NCBI RefSeq assembly: GCF_000485595.1
Contig: NW_014577345.1
Coordinates: forward strand, 238,663 to 275,550
DNA: 36,888 nt
Direction of reading: 5' to 3'
DNA from: Priapulus caudatus
Lineage: Eukaryota; Priapulida; Priapulimorpha; Priapulimorphida; Priapulidae
The translations under genes and the position numbers were made by a program. Below are positions 1 to 15,130 of this stretch, piece after piece. Positions within the stretch are counted from its first letter, which is position 1, and every line of letters starts with the position of its first letter. A model generated the notes under the pieces. That model did no database searches, had not been told where the DNA came from, and saw nothing but the letters and a program-made list of their open reading frames with translations.

Positions 1-439
1 TGCAAACAACATCGCGAGAATCTAACAACATTTGGACGCCGGTGGGCGTGCGTGCGTGGGGGGCATACCAGCTGTAAATAGGTCAAAGATTAGATCGCCG
101 AGTGTTGCGTCGATGTTCAATCTCCCAGCGAGCCACACCGCATCGCCAAGGGCGCAAGAGTCGTTAGTAGCTGCCTATTGTTTCAAGTTAGGCGGGTTAT
201 GAAGTCGATCTGTTGCCAACAGAATGGAGAATCGTGTCGTACGTTTTAGTCTGTATCTCCGGATTGCGGGTGTATACGAGGAAACGATTTCGCACGATGC
301 TAGGCGAATGTACTGTGTACGATTTGAGCTCAAGTTGGTTGAGTTACGCGCGGTAAATCGTAGGTATTCTAAGGCTAGTAAATGACGAATTTCCCTTGTT
401 TATTGAAGTCACACTCCTTCCCTATTATCTACTTCTGAT
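1..439 (+). mobile_element. Partial copy of a foldback element (right part), cut by the window edge
   Basis: It matches the reverse complement of about 2454-2860, and its right end (from about 300) also matches 3020-3158. It ends with the same ctacttctgat terminus as the complete element at 2454-3158. The left part is outside the window. No coding capacity was recognised. Confidence 0.75.
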
Positions 440-1632
440 ATCATATACGTTGGTAGACGTACGCATTTAAATAACTAGAAATAACCAATTTTGTTATACT
501 ACACTATTTACAAACGATTTATTAGAAAACAGATGCTATATGCATGGGGTACTGCCAGGACGAGTTACCTTTCATGTTCGTGATGTACAGGTTTTGTAAT
601 TTTCAATAAAAGTAATTTCATATAGGACATTATACATTTATAAATAATATTTTTCAGCTGGAAGTACTACGAGTGATCAATGAAACACTGTCAATTATTA
701 TAACTACATTACAGATAAATAATATAATGTATGAATAATGGAACGGCTGACACGACTGTGATAGGGTAATATGATCAGAGGTATGTTATCATTTCACACC
801 TTATATAATGCATTTTTTCTCGGATAGTGTGTAAAAAAAACCACCCTGTATCCTATAAGCTTGAGGTTGGGGTAGCGCACACTATTACAGCCAAGACTTT
901 TACTTACGGCACGATATATTATACACCTCATTGGAATAGCCTACAGTATATACTAACAAATGCTGATATTGAGGAGGGCTTATGAAATAAGGGAATTGGG
1001 GGGGGGGGGGTAAAATAATAGTAAAAATGAAGGGTGTGATCTTATTTATGGTGAGCACAAACCTGTTAGTGGGAATATACTCATTACTTTATAAATTTGA
1101 GATGAGTGATGTCTATAAGCTATGAAATATGGTACATCAGGGCCACTGGCAACTGACACGCATTACAGCATTATGAAATATAGACGAAGCAACCACTCCA
1201 AATGCAAAAGCACCTGACATAAAAAAAAAACCACGCCTTTACAAGGCTTGACAATTTCCATTGGTTTAATTATACACGAGCTCAATTTAGATTCATACAA
1301 TAAAATATCTCGTACTAGAAACCAAAAACAAATGTCAATCAGATACCATATATGTCCTCACTGCATGTGTACAGTATTAGGCAGAACCTAAAAACTGTAT
1401 TACCACTGCAAAATAACTGGCAATCTTTTGGCAACCATGCGACATAATTGTACGCACACGGAATCAAGTGAGGACATGTAAATACTGGTGCACTGCTGGG
1501 ACAGTTTGTAATGTCACGTGTGGAATACATCAAATACAATCAGTTTTATATACAATCGTGCCAGGATTCGGCTATACTCACGACAGCACACTAGCTACGT
1601 GAATCGCCTTCTCCTGCAGCACTACCTGCTCC
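440..1632. other. Sequence downstream of PPP1R8; no gene recognised
   Basis: AT-rich DNA containing the PPP1R8 3' UTR (minus strand) of unknown length. A run of a dozen or so G lies near 997-1010. The small open frames here show no family signature and are not called. Confidence 0.5.
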
Positions 1633-4600
1633 TTAGAGAAGCAAAGCCGGCGTCGGTCGCTTTCCGGGCCACGCCTCCTTCGCATACTTCTTCTTCTTCG
1701 GTTCGTCCTCTCCGCCGGACGCGGCTACCATGGAGGGCAGCACCACGGCCGGATGAATCGTGGGAACGTGAGCGTCCATCGTTTCCAACTCGGGAGCGGG
1801 ATTTGGAAGCGAGAAGCCAAGCTTCCCCGGCAGTGCCGAGGCGATGGGCGCCGCGCCTTCGTTGGGATGCGGCAAATCGCTGTACAGGTTGTCGTGATAG
1901 TGCGGCTGTAGGTGGCGAGAGGAGGTCTCCGTGGAACCCGGCGTTTGTCCCTCCTGTCTCATTTTCTAAAAGGTTAGAGAAATGATTATGAAGAGCAGGT
2001 CGTCATGTCGTCAGTGTTGTCGTGTTGCTGTTGAATGTCGAACGGTCTTATTTTACGAAAGGTTGGGGAGAAGAAAGTAAGTTCAGTGTTGCCACTGATA
2101 ATGCATGTAGTCATAATATAATCAGAACTGTGCATTGCTTATGCTTGTCGTGACTGCTGATAACCATATTGAATGAATTGGCACAAAAATGCACCATCAG
2201 TACACTGAATGATGGCTCTAAAGTGGATTTACCTTCTTCGGAATAAATGCTGTCTGAATCATATTTCTGAACCTTCCCACTGATGGATCTATGTCCTCTG
2301 TAAATGAAACAATAATGGTCAGGGCACATGCATTTTTTCCATCATTCGAATTCATAATTACTTGCTTTTCTTTGTGACCCTACTGCAAATTCTAGAACTC
2401 TGCAGATTTTTGCCAGGACGCATACGTACCACCCTAACTGTAAATTCATATGTATCAGAAGTAGATAATAGGGAAGGAGTGTGACTTCAATAAACAAGGG
2501 AAATTCGTCATTTACTAGCCTTACTAAGAATACCTACGATTTACTACGCGTAACTCAACCAACTTGTGCTAAAATCGTACACAGTACATTCGCCTAGCAT
2601 CGTGCAAAATCGTTTCCTCATATACACCCGCAATCTGGAGATACAGACTAAAACGTACGACACGATTCACCATTCTGTTGCCAGCAAACCAAATGTATGA
2701 CCTGCCTAACTTGAAACAAAAGGCAACTACTAACGACTCTTGCGCACTCGGCGATGCGGTGTGGCTCGCTGGGAGATTGGACATTGACGCAACACTCGGC
2801 GATCTAATCTTTGACCTATTTACAGCTGGTATGCCCCCCACGCACGCACGCCCACCGCAATTAGCAGCAGCTCCAGCTCCAATCTCCCAGCGAGCCACAC
2901 CGCATCGCCGAGAGCACAAGAGTGCGCAAGAAGTCGTTAGTAGCTGCCTTTTGTTTCAAGTTGGGCGGGTTATACATTCGGTTTGCTGGCAACAGAATGG
3001 AGAATCGTGTCGTCCGTTCTAGGCGAATGTACTATGTACGATTTGAGCTCAAGTTGGTTGAGTTACGCGTAGTAAATCGTAGGTATTCTAAGGCTAGTAA
3101 ATGACGAATTTCCCTTGTTTATTGAAGTCACACTCATTCCCTATTATCTACTTCTGATATGTATAGATGTTTAAAGTTGAATGCATGTAAATATAGACAA
3201 TATCGTGAGCATATCTTTACCCTGAACATGCAAGAGTTGTTTCAGTTTTGTTCCTGCAATGATGCCATTTTAGAATATTCAAAAATCACCACTAGATGGC
3301 ATTGAATACAAGAATGTATTGTAGAACCTCATGGCAATTTTGAAATAGCATCACAACAGAAAAACAACAGATAGCATGCTCACATGTACAGAGTATAGAT
3401 TTGTTCATGGCAGTATCTAGAGTATTTATTCCAAACTTAAGCTCTCACTTTAAACTTTAAAGCTGGACAGCATGGATACACATTAGAGTCACAAGTGGCT
3501 GGAGGAGTCTACAATGCTCAGTGGCTCACTAGTGCTGACTGTCTACTACATTTTTTCTTCAATGCAATCGTGTTTACTTCTTAATACTAATTCATTAGTT
3601 CTCATTCGTTCTTTGAATACCTGGATTGATGATCTCATCTTCAGGACTGAAGTTTACATGACTGTTACTCCGCTTTCTTTTTAACGGACGCGCTCCTTCA
3701 TTCTCTGTGTCCTGTATTCCAAATGTTGTCACACGCCTGTTGTGAGCTGTGTTGAATTCCGTTAGATTCTATGGAAGAGATTATACTCGTTGACAGCCTC
3801 ACAATATCCTTCTTTTGGTGTAGTTACGACGGCATGTTTTAATAATGACCTTACACCCGGTTATTGCTGATAGTGTGTCACCACAAGTATTTCGAGATTG
3901 CAGCACAAGAAATACTTAGTTTGAAATGTGAAACGCATTACTGAGAAAATGCTGAAACTCGACATATTCTCTACTCACCTCCAATTCAGTCTCAGTTTCC
4001 GGCAGCCCTAAAAGACCTCCCTCGACCTCCTCCCCAGTATCATCGGTAATAGATTTTCCGAGGTTATTTGGTCGCTCACGTATGATGTAAGTGCGTGTTG
4101 ATGCACCAAATCGAATCGTAGAATCGATTGGAACCTGCTGTGGCTTGTGTGATTCCAGCCTGATTGAGCCGAGGAAAGACCCATGTGCTGCAACACCAAG
4201 ATTTTTTATTAAAATACCAAATAGGTTGGATATCTAGCTTATTGAAGCAGTGATTTTCTTTAGCAAGATATAACCATTAACATATAACGATATAATATAA
4301 TTAAAAGACTGCTATACCAACTGTTAGGGCAACAATGCTCTGCAAGCTACCATAACAAAGGTACCGGAAATTCACACTTGTGGCTATACTTACTGCTTCC
4401 AAGGTCTAGCAGAAATGTTCTGTTGAGATGCTTGTGCCAAAGAAGAACAGCGTGCACTCTAGAGCAAGAGCCATGGTCTGTGACAAAATCAACGACGTCC
4501 TTGTTCCTCCCAAACAGGTAATATCGCTTTTCGTCAATCATTAATTTCTGTTACAAGATGAAAGCAAGAATCACAGGTGCTATTACTATTGCTGAGAGGG

Positions 4601-6805
4601 TCTATGTCCCCCAGGGTACTGCCGGAACGTACCCTGGTACTAAATACTACTATCTAACAGGCCGGACCGTACCTCGCCTACTCCACTAACGAGTCTAGGG
4701 AGTCGCCTACGCCTACTCCCAGGCTTTCAGATTTGAAAAGTACAGGAGGACTACTAATGACTCCCCTAGGACACCATAGGGGGTCTTTTCACACTCCATA
4801 ATCACACCCTTAACAGGCATGATGGAGAGCACCACTAAAAAATCACACCCTTAAGAGGCATGATGGAGAGCTCCACTAAAAAATCACACCCTTAAGAGGC
4901 ATGATGGAGAGCTCCACTAAAAATCACACCCTTAAAAGGGCTCTCCATCATGCCTCTTGGGGTGTGACGATGGAATCATGACCAATCCTCAGTCTAGAGT
5001 GAAATCCAAAACGAAAATTGGGATGTCATGTCAATCTACTCATTATCATTCATCTTCACCTTCATTCATTCAATGGCTTCGTCATTATTACATTCTTTTC
5101 ATCCAACAACCCCACACTAGCACACAGATTAATAAAAGAGTTGATCGGATGTAAAAATAAACTTGTTTTATTTATTCTGATCTTCATCCTTAGACTTAGA
5201 GACACTAATCCATGTACCTGCATATTTCAGCACGAAATATCATCACAATCCATCAACAAACTAGCCAAATTACTTGTACGTAGTAGCCACGTATGTAGCC
5301 CCTCCAGCCCTACGACTGTTTCACGTCGGCAGAAAACCACTTATCGCCACGTATAGTGGAAAACGAGCAGGTAACTTGTGGCTACCGTGTAAGTACCTGT
5401 ATTTGGATGCTGTTGTCTAGTTGTATAAACCAGAGGGTAGTAACCTGTACCTCTGTCATACGTTCAGTTACTCACACACCACAAATTGTTGTGTGTCCGC
5501 TAACCTTTGTAATAATTGTGACAGGTGGCATTGCCAGTATTACTAGTTTTACTAGTATTACCTCCTGGTATTTGTAGTACTAAGGGACTTTTGGTGCGTG
5601 ATATTTCAACCACTTTTATGAGGCGCGATGATGCAAGCACCATGGCACAATTTGGGGTGCGCGGTGGAGCGCGGGTGCGATCGCGCCCCTTAAAAATGGA
5701 AGCCTGTACTCCCTAACCCTAACACTAACCCTAACCATATCAGCTAGATAGTTACCAGGGTACGTTCCAGCAGTACCCTGCCAGAGGGACATAGACCCTA
5801 TGACTATAAGCATTACTAGTATTAGTATTACTATTATTAATACGACGTGGATATTCGTTCGAGCATCGGACACTTGTTCGTATGCGCTATTTGTCCGAGC
5901 AGTTGTTGCGCATGCGCTGTTCATGTTGCATGCCGCAGGCGCACAGCACTCGTGCCGGAGGTAGGAAGTGTGAAGGGGGGTCTGGAGTGTCTCCCCCAGA
6001 AAATTTTGAAATCTAGACGCTCTAAAATGCTATTTCCAGCATTCTGAAGCTATTTTGAAAGTTTGGGGGCCCCTTTAGGCTGGGGGCCTGTAGCGTTTTG
6101 CTACGGCAGCCTTACGGCTGTGACGCCCCTGCATACATGCGTTGCGTATGTGTTTATACACCATAGATAGTGTTTGGTACTATCACTCGCGTATATAAGC
6201 AAACCGAGTCGATTTATAGTTCGTGTTAGGGTTAGGGTTCGGGTTGGAGTTAGAGAGTAGGCGACTCCATAGACTAGCATTATATTACATTTATGTAGTA
6301 CAACATAAACAGCGCATGCGCAACAACTGCTCGGACGAATAGCGCATATGAACAGGTGTCCGATGCTCGGACGAATATCCACGTCCTACTACTACTAGTA
6401 TTACTATTAGTATTATAATTCTGAACCACTCTAACTTCTACAATATTTTCACTTAAACAGCAACATGTCTTGGATCATTTGCTTTTTATACCTGAATCAT
6501 TTTGCCATCTTTCATTACATCCAGGTGAAGGCCAACCAATGATTTACCAGCCCTGAAGTTCAAGACATAAACATACCGGTACATTATTTCAATATTTGTG
6601 TTAGTTACACACGAAATTACCGAGTAGATTAACTGACGAAACATAACGATTATGAACAACATAACAAATGCTATTTTATTTAATCAATGCACAACATGAC
6701 AGGCCAACATAAAAATGCATGAATCATGATTTCTTACCATGAAGGAGGATCATACGGAGCTGGTTTTACAACGGCTGGTGTTTGTTGTACTTCTTTAGCG
6801 GCCAT
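1633..6805 (-). CDS. PPP1R8: Nuclear inhibitor of protein phosphatase 1 (NIPP1), 7 exons, 345 aa
   Basis: Exons on the minus strand, 5' to 3': 6805-6738, 6552-6492, 4547-4394, 4187-3979, 3768-3621, 2297-2233, 1965-1633. All introns are GT-AG and the frame stays open for 345 codons; human NIPP1 has 351 aa. The start MAAKEVQQTP is the first ATG of exon 1. Residues about 44-135 form the FHA domain, with the phosphothreonine-binding elements GRN (56-58), SCSRVH (70-75) and THGS visible. Then come an acidic stretch (LLGLPETETELE), a basic KRKR stretch and a PP1-docking segment reading HVNF at 201-204 (RVTF in human). The C-terminus has the family signature KKKKYAKEAWPG, followed by KRPTPALLL. In the family, NIPP1 is a nuclear scaffold that binds PP1 through the RVxF region and phosphorylated splicing factors through the FHA domain. 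Introns 2 and 5 contain foldback/TIR elements. The identification is very secure; UTRs are not defined. Confidence 0.96.
2454..3158. mobile_element. Foldback (inverted-repeat) element in PPP1R8 intron 5, ATGT target duplication
   Basis: The ends atcagaagtagataa and ttatctacttctgat are inverted copies; the similarity runs about 280 bp inward from each side. The element is flanked by atgt at 2450-2453 and at 3159-3162, which looks like a 4-bp target-site duplication. It is 705 bp long with no transposase frame, so it is probably non-autonomous. The left part is longer than the right, with unique sequence near 2780-2870. Confidence 0.8.
4797..4950. repeat. Tandem repeat, unit about 42 bp, 3-4 copies, ending in an inverted piece
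   Basis: Units contain aatcacacccttaagaggc, then atgatggagagctccacta. The array ends with ggctctccatcatgcctctt, the inverse of part of the unit, so the last copy can pair with the earlier ones. It lies within the TIR element at 4597-5799. Confidence 0.85.
5711..5736. repeat. Telomere-like CCCTAA tract
   Basis: About four CCCTAA-type units, one variant (aacactaacc), just inside the right terminus of the TIR element at 4597-5799. Confidence 0.8.
5844..6385. mobile_element. TIR element in PPP1R8 intron 2 (about 540 bp)
   Basis: The arms 5844-5928 and 6301-6385 are inverted copies (85 bp, few mismatches) starting gacgtggatattcgt. The flanks on both sides are TA-rich triplet runs, so a target duplication cannot be told. 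The interior includes TTAGGG-like units at 6225-6245. No coding frame is convincing. Confidence 0.75.
6225..6245. repeat. Telomere-like TTAGGG tract
   Basis: Two TTAGGG units followed by a TTCGGG variant, inside the TIR element at 5844-6385. Confidence 0.7.
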
Positions 6806-6995
6806 GCTGTAATACCTCTCACACGATCGATCCCGTCCCTATTTATTATATTGTTATTCACATTACTCGCAATATAGTAAACTATTAAGTAAATTCTCTC
6901 TTAAGATAAAAACATTTAATTTTACGGAAAAATGTACTAGTCCACATAATAAATAATTTGCGTGAAGACGATGCCACTCTTCTGTAGTAGGCGCA
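6806..6995. promoter_or_regulatory. Probable bidirectional promoter between PPP1R8 and the TMEM14 gene
   Basis: Only 190 bp separates the PPP1R8 start codon (minus) from the TMEM14 start codon (plus). Both genes have intact coding exons starting here, so both transcription starts must lie in this gap or in upstream non-coding exons. The gap is AT-rich and I see no clear TATA box. An out-of-frame ATG at 6971 begins a short reading frame overlapping the TMEM14 start. The promoter role is inferred from geometry alone. Confidence 0.6.
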
Positions 6996-11062
<4,067 letters not shown>

Positions 11063-11118
11063 TGCCATCTTAATCCTAATGGGCAAACCTATAACAATCT
11101 GACACCAACAACAACAAC

Positions 11119-11120
<2 letters not shown>

Positions 11121-11157
<37 letters not shown>
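11121..11157. repeat. AAT trinucleotide microsatellite
   Basis: Uninterrupted run of aat/ata units downstream of the TMEM14 stop codon. Confidence 0.9.
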
Positions 11158-11176
11158 TATGAGGTAAAGCAATAAT

Positions 11177-11182
11177 AATAAA
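11177..11182 (+). terminator. Candidate polyadenylation signal for the TMEM14 gene
   Basis: The hexamer aataaa lies 115 bp after the TMEM14 stop codon, just after an AAT microsatellite (about 11121-11157). In an AAT-rich stretch the match could be by chance. Confidence 0.35.
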
Positions 11183-11559
11183 ATCTTATTACGTACTCTT
11201 GCTGCGCGTGCGCGCACCTAGAAAATATATATACGAAAATCTGCCCACATGGGTTCAGTCATCCATTTCGTAGTCTCAATCTCGCTCGTTCATTCTTGCT
11301 ATCATATACCGACTCGCTCACTCAGTGTAGCTGCCTATGTAGGAAAACCCGTAATCTTTCTCTTGCGAGTTTCTAGCGTACGCCTCTTTTATGTCATTAT
11401 CTCGTATTATTTTACATTATCTTATTAGCGTATCTTATCTTATGTGACAATGACAATGTAAGTTTGCTTCACTCATCCACTGCTTCTTCGTGGTTCTTGC
11501 GCGGCGCTGGTCTGACTCTTAGTCTTGTTTTGGAATTTCTAGTTCTAGGCCCAGCAATT

Positions 11560-11802
11560 TCACATCTGTTTTTCAGACTCGATGACAAAGCCCATGTCTA
11601 TGTCCTGGAAACATTTCGCGTAGACGTTGTGTCCGTTCTGGTCACATTCATTTTCTTTCCGACGCAGCACTGGAAACGTGTAGGTGATAGCCGTCTGGCG
11701 AAAAAAGGAAATGTCATATATATATATATATATATATAGGCCTATATATCAAGAGTCCATAATAGCGACAACAATAACAATGATAATATACACACAAACG
11801 CA

Positions 11803-11834
<32 letters not shown>

Positions 11835-12954
11835 CATATATATTATACGTGTACTAGTTCATCTGCTGGGCATGGTAACGCGAAGGTTCTGCTGCCGGTT
11901 CCTGAGTATATAATAGAAGTCGACTTACCCCGTCGCAGCCAGCGCAGCGTTCTGACGTCAGCATGTGGCGAGGATAGCGCGTGTCGTCCTCCGTTACCGC
12001 GTACGCCCACCGACACACCGCCTGCTGCGCTACCTCGCCGCTACTTCCCGCGTTCTCAGTGCATTTCGTCAGTGCGAATCGACCTATGGAAGCGTCCCGC
12101 ACGACCGGCTCTTTCGAGATCGCATCGGAGTCGGAGAACCAGGCGCTGATTTGCCGCTTCGTCGCGAAATATCCGCTGCCGTAATTCGACGAGAATTCAG
12201 AGATCCAGGCGGCCAGCTGCGCGGCGAGTAGCTCCTCGCTCGGTTCTCTGCACGGTGGAGTTACGGTCGCTGCGTCGCGTTCGATTCTAAGTAAGGGTTT
12301 CTCACTGGCTGACGTCGTCTTTGCGTCATCCGCGGTCACGCCGCTGTGCGATTGCGTCGTCGGTAATGTTGTGTCGTCGACGGTTGCGCTTCGTTCTTGC
12401 GTCGTCTGGGATACTGCGTCAGTGTGCGCCCCGGTGTGTACTGCCTCCGCCTGCGCTCTTCCCAGCTGATTTTTCGTAGATGTCGTTGTCATGGCAAGAA
12501 GCGACTCGCGCAAACGTGACGTCAGACGGCTGCCAAGAATCTCGCTCTTCGTTTGCGTCACGTTCCCCAAATTAACGTGAGAAGACCAGTCGTGCTCTGA
12601 CACGGGATGTTGCTGCGGTCGTCCCAGTGAACGAACCGCTGTGCGTAACGGTACGGCAAGCGTACTGCCGAGTAGTGCCGTAGCGAGTGAGACTTGGAAG
12701 ATTACCTGCAATTAGAGACAGAAGTTATCTGGTTTTTATGTTGGCATTGCGAAATATTTAAGCCGCCTCATTGCATGGTCGAATACGATAGTGCGATAAT
12801 GATGCACTTAAACATGTAGATTTTACACAGATTAACCCAATTGTATTAAACGAATTTCAATAATTATCAATAATTATCAATTAATTTCATAAACATATAT
12901 ATATATATTACAAGTTATAACAGTGCGTAATTAAATTCTCACCTTTATATTCAT
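11560..12954 (-). CDS. Interleukin-17-like secreted cytokine, 3 exons, 307 aa
   Basis: Minus-strand exons: 12954-12943 (only M-N-I-K), 12705-11929 and 11694-11560; all splice in phase 0. The tiny first exon supplies the ATG, giving the signal peptide MNIKVIFQVSLATALLGSTL, with likely cleavage near Ala21. Residues about 25-145 are rich in Ser and Thr and low in complexity. An RIER motif (144-147) could be a minimal RxxR proprotein-convertase site. The IL-17 fold follows: Cys156, Cys219, CRWAYAV (Cys235), the diagnostic RYPR (247-250), ERCAGC (Cys258, Cys261), FPVLRR (270-275), Cys280 and Cys291. The usual C-terminal G-C-T-C is replaced by G-F-V-I. IL-17s are dimeric cystine-knot cytokines acting through IL-17 receptors. 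The call rests on the W/RYPR/CxxC/VLRR order; which IL-17 subgroup it belongs to cannot be told. Confidence 0.85.
11718..11845. repeat. AT and AC/ACGC microsatellites in the last intron of the IL-17-like gene
   Basis: A TA run near 11718-11740, then an acgc/ac tract near 11795-11837, lie between exons 2 and 3 of the IL-17-like gene (intron 11695-11928). Confidence 0.85.
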
Positions 12955-13795
12955 TATTGCGATTTGTGGTATTTTCGTCACGTACGAAGACAATTCACTA
13001 GACAATAAAAATGCATAATGATTATCTATTTTGAGGTATTTTGTCATATATAGTAGACATATACTTATATAGCGTGCAATTACCGATTTGTAATTTTGTA
13101 CTGTGAGTACCCGTCCTCATAGGCTCATACTACCCCGTATATGTAGTTATAGTCGAGTTACATATAGCTTACATACAATTACGACAATGATCATGACAAA
13201 TTTCATACATACCGCTGGTAGTTGTCGTTGCTTTCTTTCTGTGCTTTCTCCTTCTGGTTGAAAATGCTTATAGAGTCCTAACATCATCTTGCACTTTTAT
13301 ATCCTACAAATCTCTGTGCGGAATTCCCCGCCATTTTTCACGCGCGTAGACAAGCAACATTTCCTGCTGTGCTTCACGAAACCCCAAAAGAGAAAGCACC
13401 CAAATTGTCTTCCTATACCTTTGCGACAAAGGGAAATAACCCGGATTGGAGACATCGTTAATTTTAGCGTGCCTTATTATCCCCCCTTATATAGGTGGAA
13501 CTCCGGAGGTGTATCAAGACCGGTCACGCTTTTTTCTGTTTTGCACGTGGGGTTAATTATTTGTTTTATTTGCGTGGATTCCATTCATGGATCATGTGGT
13601 GCGTGTATGACGATATTCGTCTTTCAATTTATTACTATAATATATCAATGGAAAATTTTAATGTAATGACCATGGCTACTAACGCGGGCGTTGACAAAAC
13701 ACGCGCCAAGCGGTCACATGCATGATACGCACGTGAGCACACGAACTACAATAAGAGCATATAAATCACATGATTTCTCTGCTCTGCTACAATGT

Positions 13796-13930
13796 CAGGC
13801 CCGTAGCCAGGGGGGGTTCGGGGGGTTCGAACGAACCCCCCCCGANNNNNNNNNNCTCGACGTCCGCGAGGCATCCACCTTGCGTGCATAATGCTAATTA
13901 TTGCACTCTAGTGCCGAATTTCGGCGAAAA
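13796..13930. mobile_element. Possible transposon terminus with assembly gap
   Basis: The motif caggcccgtagccagg followed by G-rich sequence resembles ends of dispersed elements I recall from invertebrate genomes. It forms a hairpin (ggttcg...cgaacc). The far side is interrupted by ten N at 13846-13855, so neither the element's end nor a target duplication can be seen. Confidence 0.4.
13846..13855. other. Assembly gap (10 N)
   Basis: Ten unknown bases. The true gap size is not known from the sequence. Confidence 1.
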
Positions 13931-14554
13931 AAAATGCCAAAAAAGGCCTTTTCTAGAGACGAAGTAGTGCAACGGTGAACAATTGCGGAGGCTTACTGTT
14001 ATACGCCACCTATAACCACCAACGCTCCAAACACCCACCCACCCACCAACACACCGACGCATGACCCGAAGCCATGCTCCCTGGATGCTCCCATCCTCGC
14101 CTACATGTATAACTACCCGACGAGTGGGAGCATATATATATAAGAATGCGCTACGCGTATCCGTGCTGGCTTGACGCTGACGGCGTGCGGTCGTGGTAGC
14201 AGTGAGGGCTTCTCCGACGGCTGCCAAGACAGCAGCTGATCTCTCAGCTCCTGCCAGTAATATTGATTTCAGTCAATGCTGGCTTTACGCATTTGAATAT
14301 GTAGCTAGCTGGCGGCTGGCTCGACGGCATCCGACAGTTTCCCCCGGTGTGTCGCCGCCATACGATCGCCTTCAGTCGGTTCGTGTAACACTCGGCACGG
14401 GCGCGTGTAACACTGCACGCGTGCGTGCGTGACGGCAGGGCACATTTTTCGCGAGTCACTCCGTCAGAGATGCACGCGTCGCAGTCGCCTCGTGCCATGG
14501 CCACGCGTGCGTGCGTATCACGTCGCCTATACCCTCCCGACCTTTAACACTCTA

Positions 14555-14795
14555 CACGGGCGCGTGTAACACTGCACGCGTGCGTGTAACACTCACCACA
14601 GGCGCGTGTAACACTGCACGCGTGCGTGTAACACTCACCACGGGCGCGTGTAACACTCACCACGGGCGCGTGTGACACTGCACGCGTGCGTGTAACACTC
14701 ACCACGGGCGCGTGTGACACTGCACGCGTGCGTGTAACACTCACCACGGGCGCGCGTGACACTGCACGCGTGCGTGTAACACTCACCACGGGCGC
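14555..14795. repeat. GC-rich tandem repeat, unit about 42 bp
   Basis: Alternating cacgggcgcgtgtaacact and gcacgcgtgcgtgtaacact modules, about six units with small changes (gtaac/gtgac/gcgtgac). Related modules occur just upstream near 14390-14430. Confidence 0.9.
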
Positions 14796-15127
14796 GCGTG
14801 TAGAGAGACGCTAAAAGGGAGAGAAAAAATTTCCCCCGAGAGGATCCCGAATGACGGGTTGAGGAAACCAGCAGGCTAGTAGTCAGCGACGGGGAGGGAC
14901 GGAGATTTGTAAACGCACAGCCTGCTGTAGACGATACAACTTGTCACGCAGGAACTTCGACGCTCTCTCGATTGATTGTCTTCCTCTATGCGGACTCGCG
15001 GACATCATTTCCCCGCGTTTCATCGTGCTGGCTATGCCCGTCATTTGTTTATCATGTGCACAGTGCGGCATGATCATTATTCATTTATTGCTTTTGCGGA
15101 CTAGACACGTACGGTACGCACTTCCCG

Positions 15128-15130
<3 letters not shown>

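Larger units (their letters stand above)
4597..5799. mobile_element. TIR element in PPP1R8 intron 2 (about 1.2 kb)
   Basis: The left terminus agggtctatgtccc and right terminus gggacatagaccct are inverted copies. Similarity continues about 45 bp through a subterminal gggtact...gtaccc hairpin. The interior has a ~42-bp tandem repeat and, at the right end only, a telomere-like CCCTAA tract (5711-5736). No target duplication or transposase was recognised. The right subterminal sequence (ccatatcag...gatagttacc...gggtac) is shared with the element at 27819-28643. Confidence 0.75.

Noticed and set aside
1518-1985. 155-codon plus-strand frame
   Set aside because: Antisense of the last PPP1R8 exon, which has a clear family match on the minus strand.
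11464-11739. 91-codon plus-strand frame
   Set aside because: Antisense of the last exon of the IL-17-like gene and an adjoining TA run.
13289-13666. 125-codon plus-strand frame with hydrophobic C-terminal part
   Set aside because: No recognisable family, no supporting splice structure and AT-rich composition; upstream of the IL-17-like gene.
14544-14789. 81-codon minus-strand frame with internal repeats (VVSVTRTRAVS)
   Set aside because: Product of the 42-bp tandem repeat; a unit divisible by three keeps the frame open.
14555-14795. Possible CRISPR-like array
   Set aside because: The units are contiguous with no unique spacers, and the DNA is eukaryotic.
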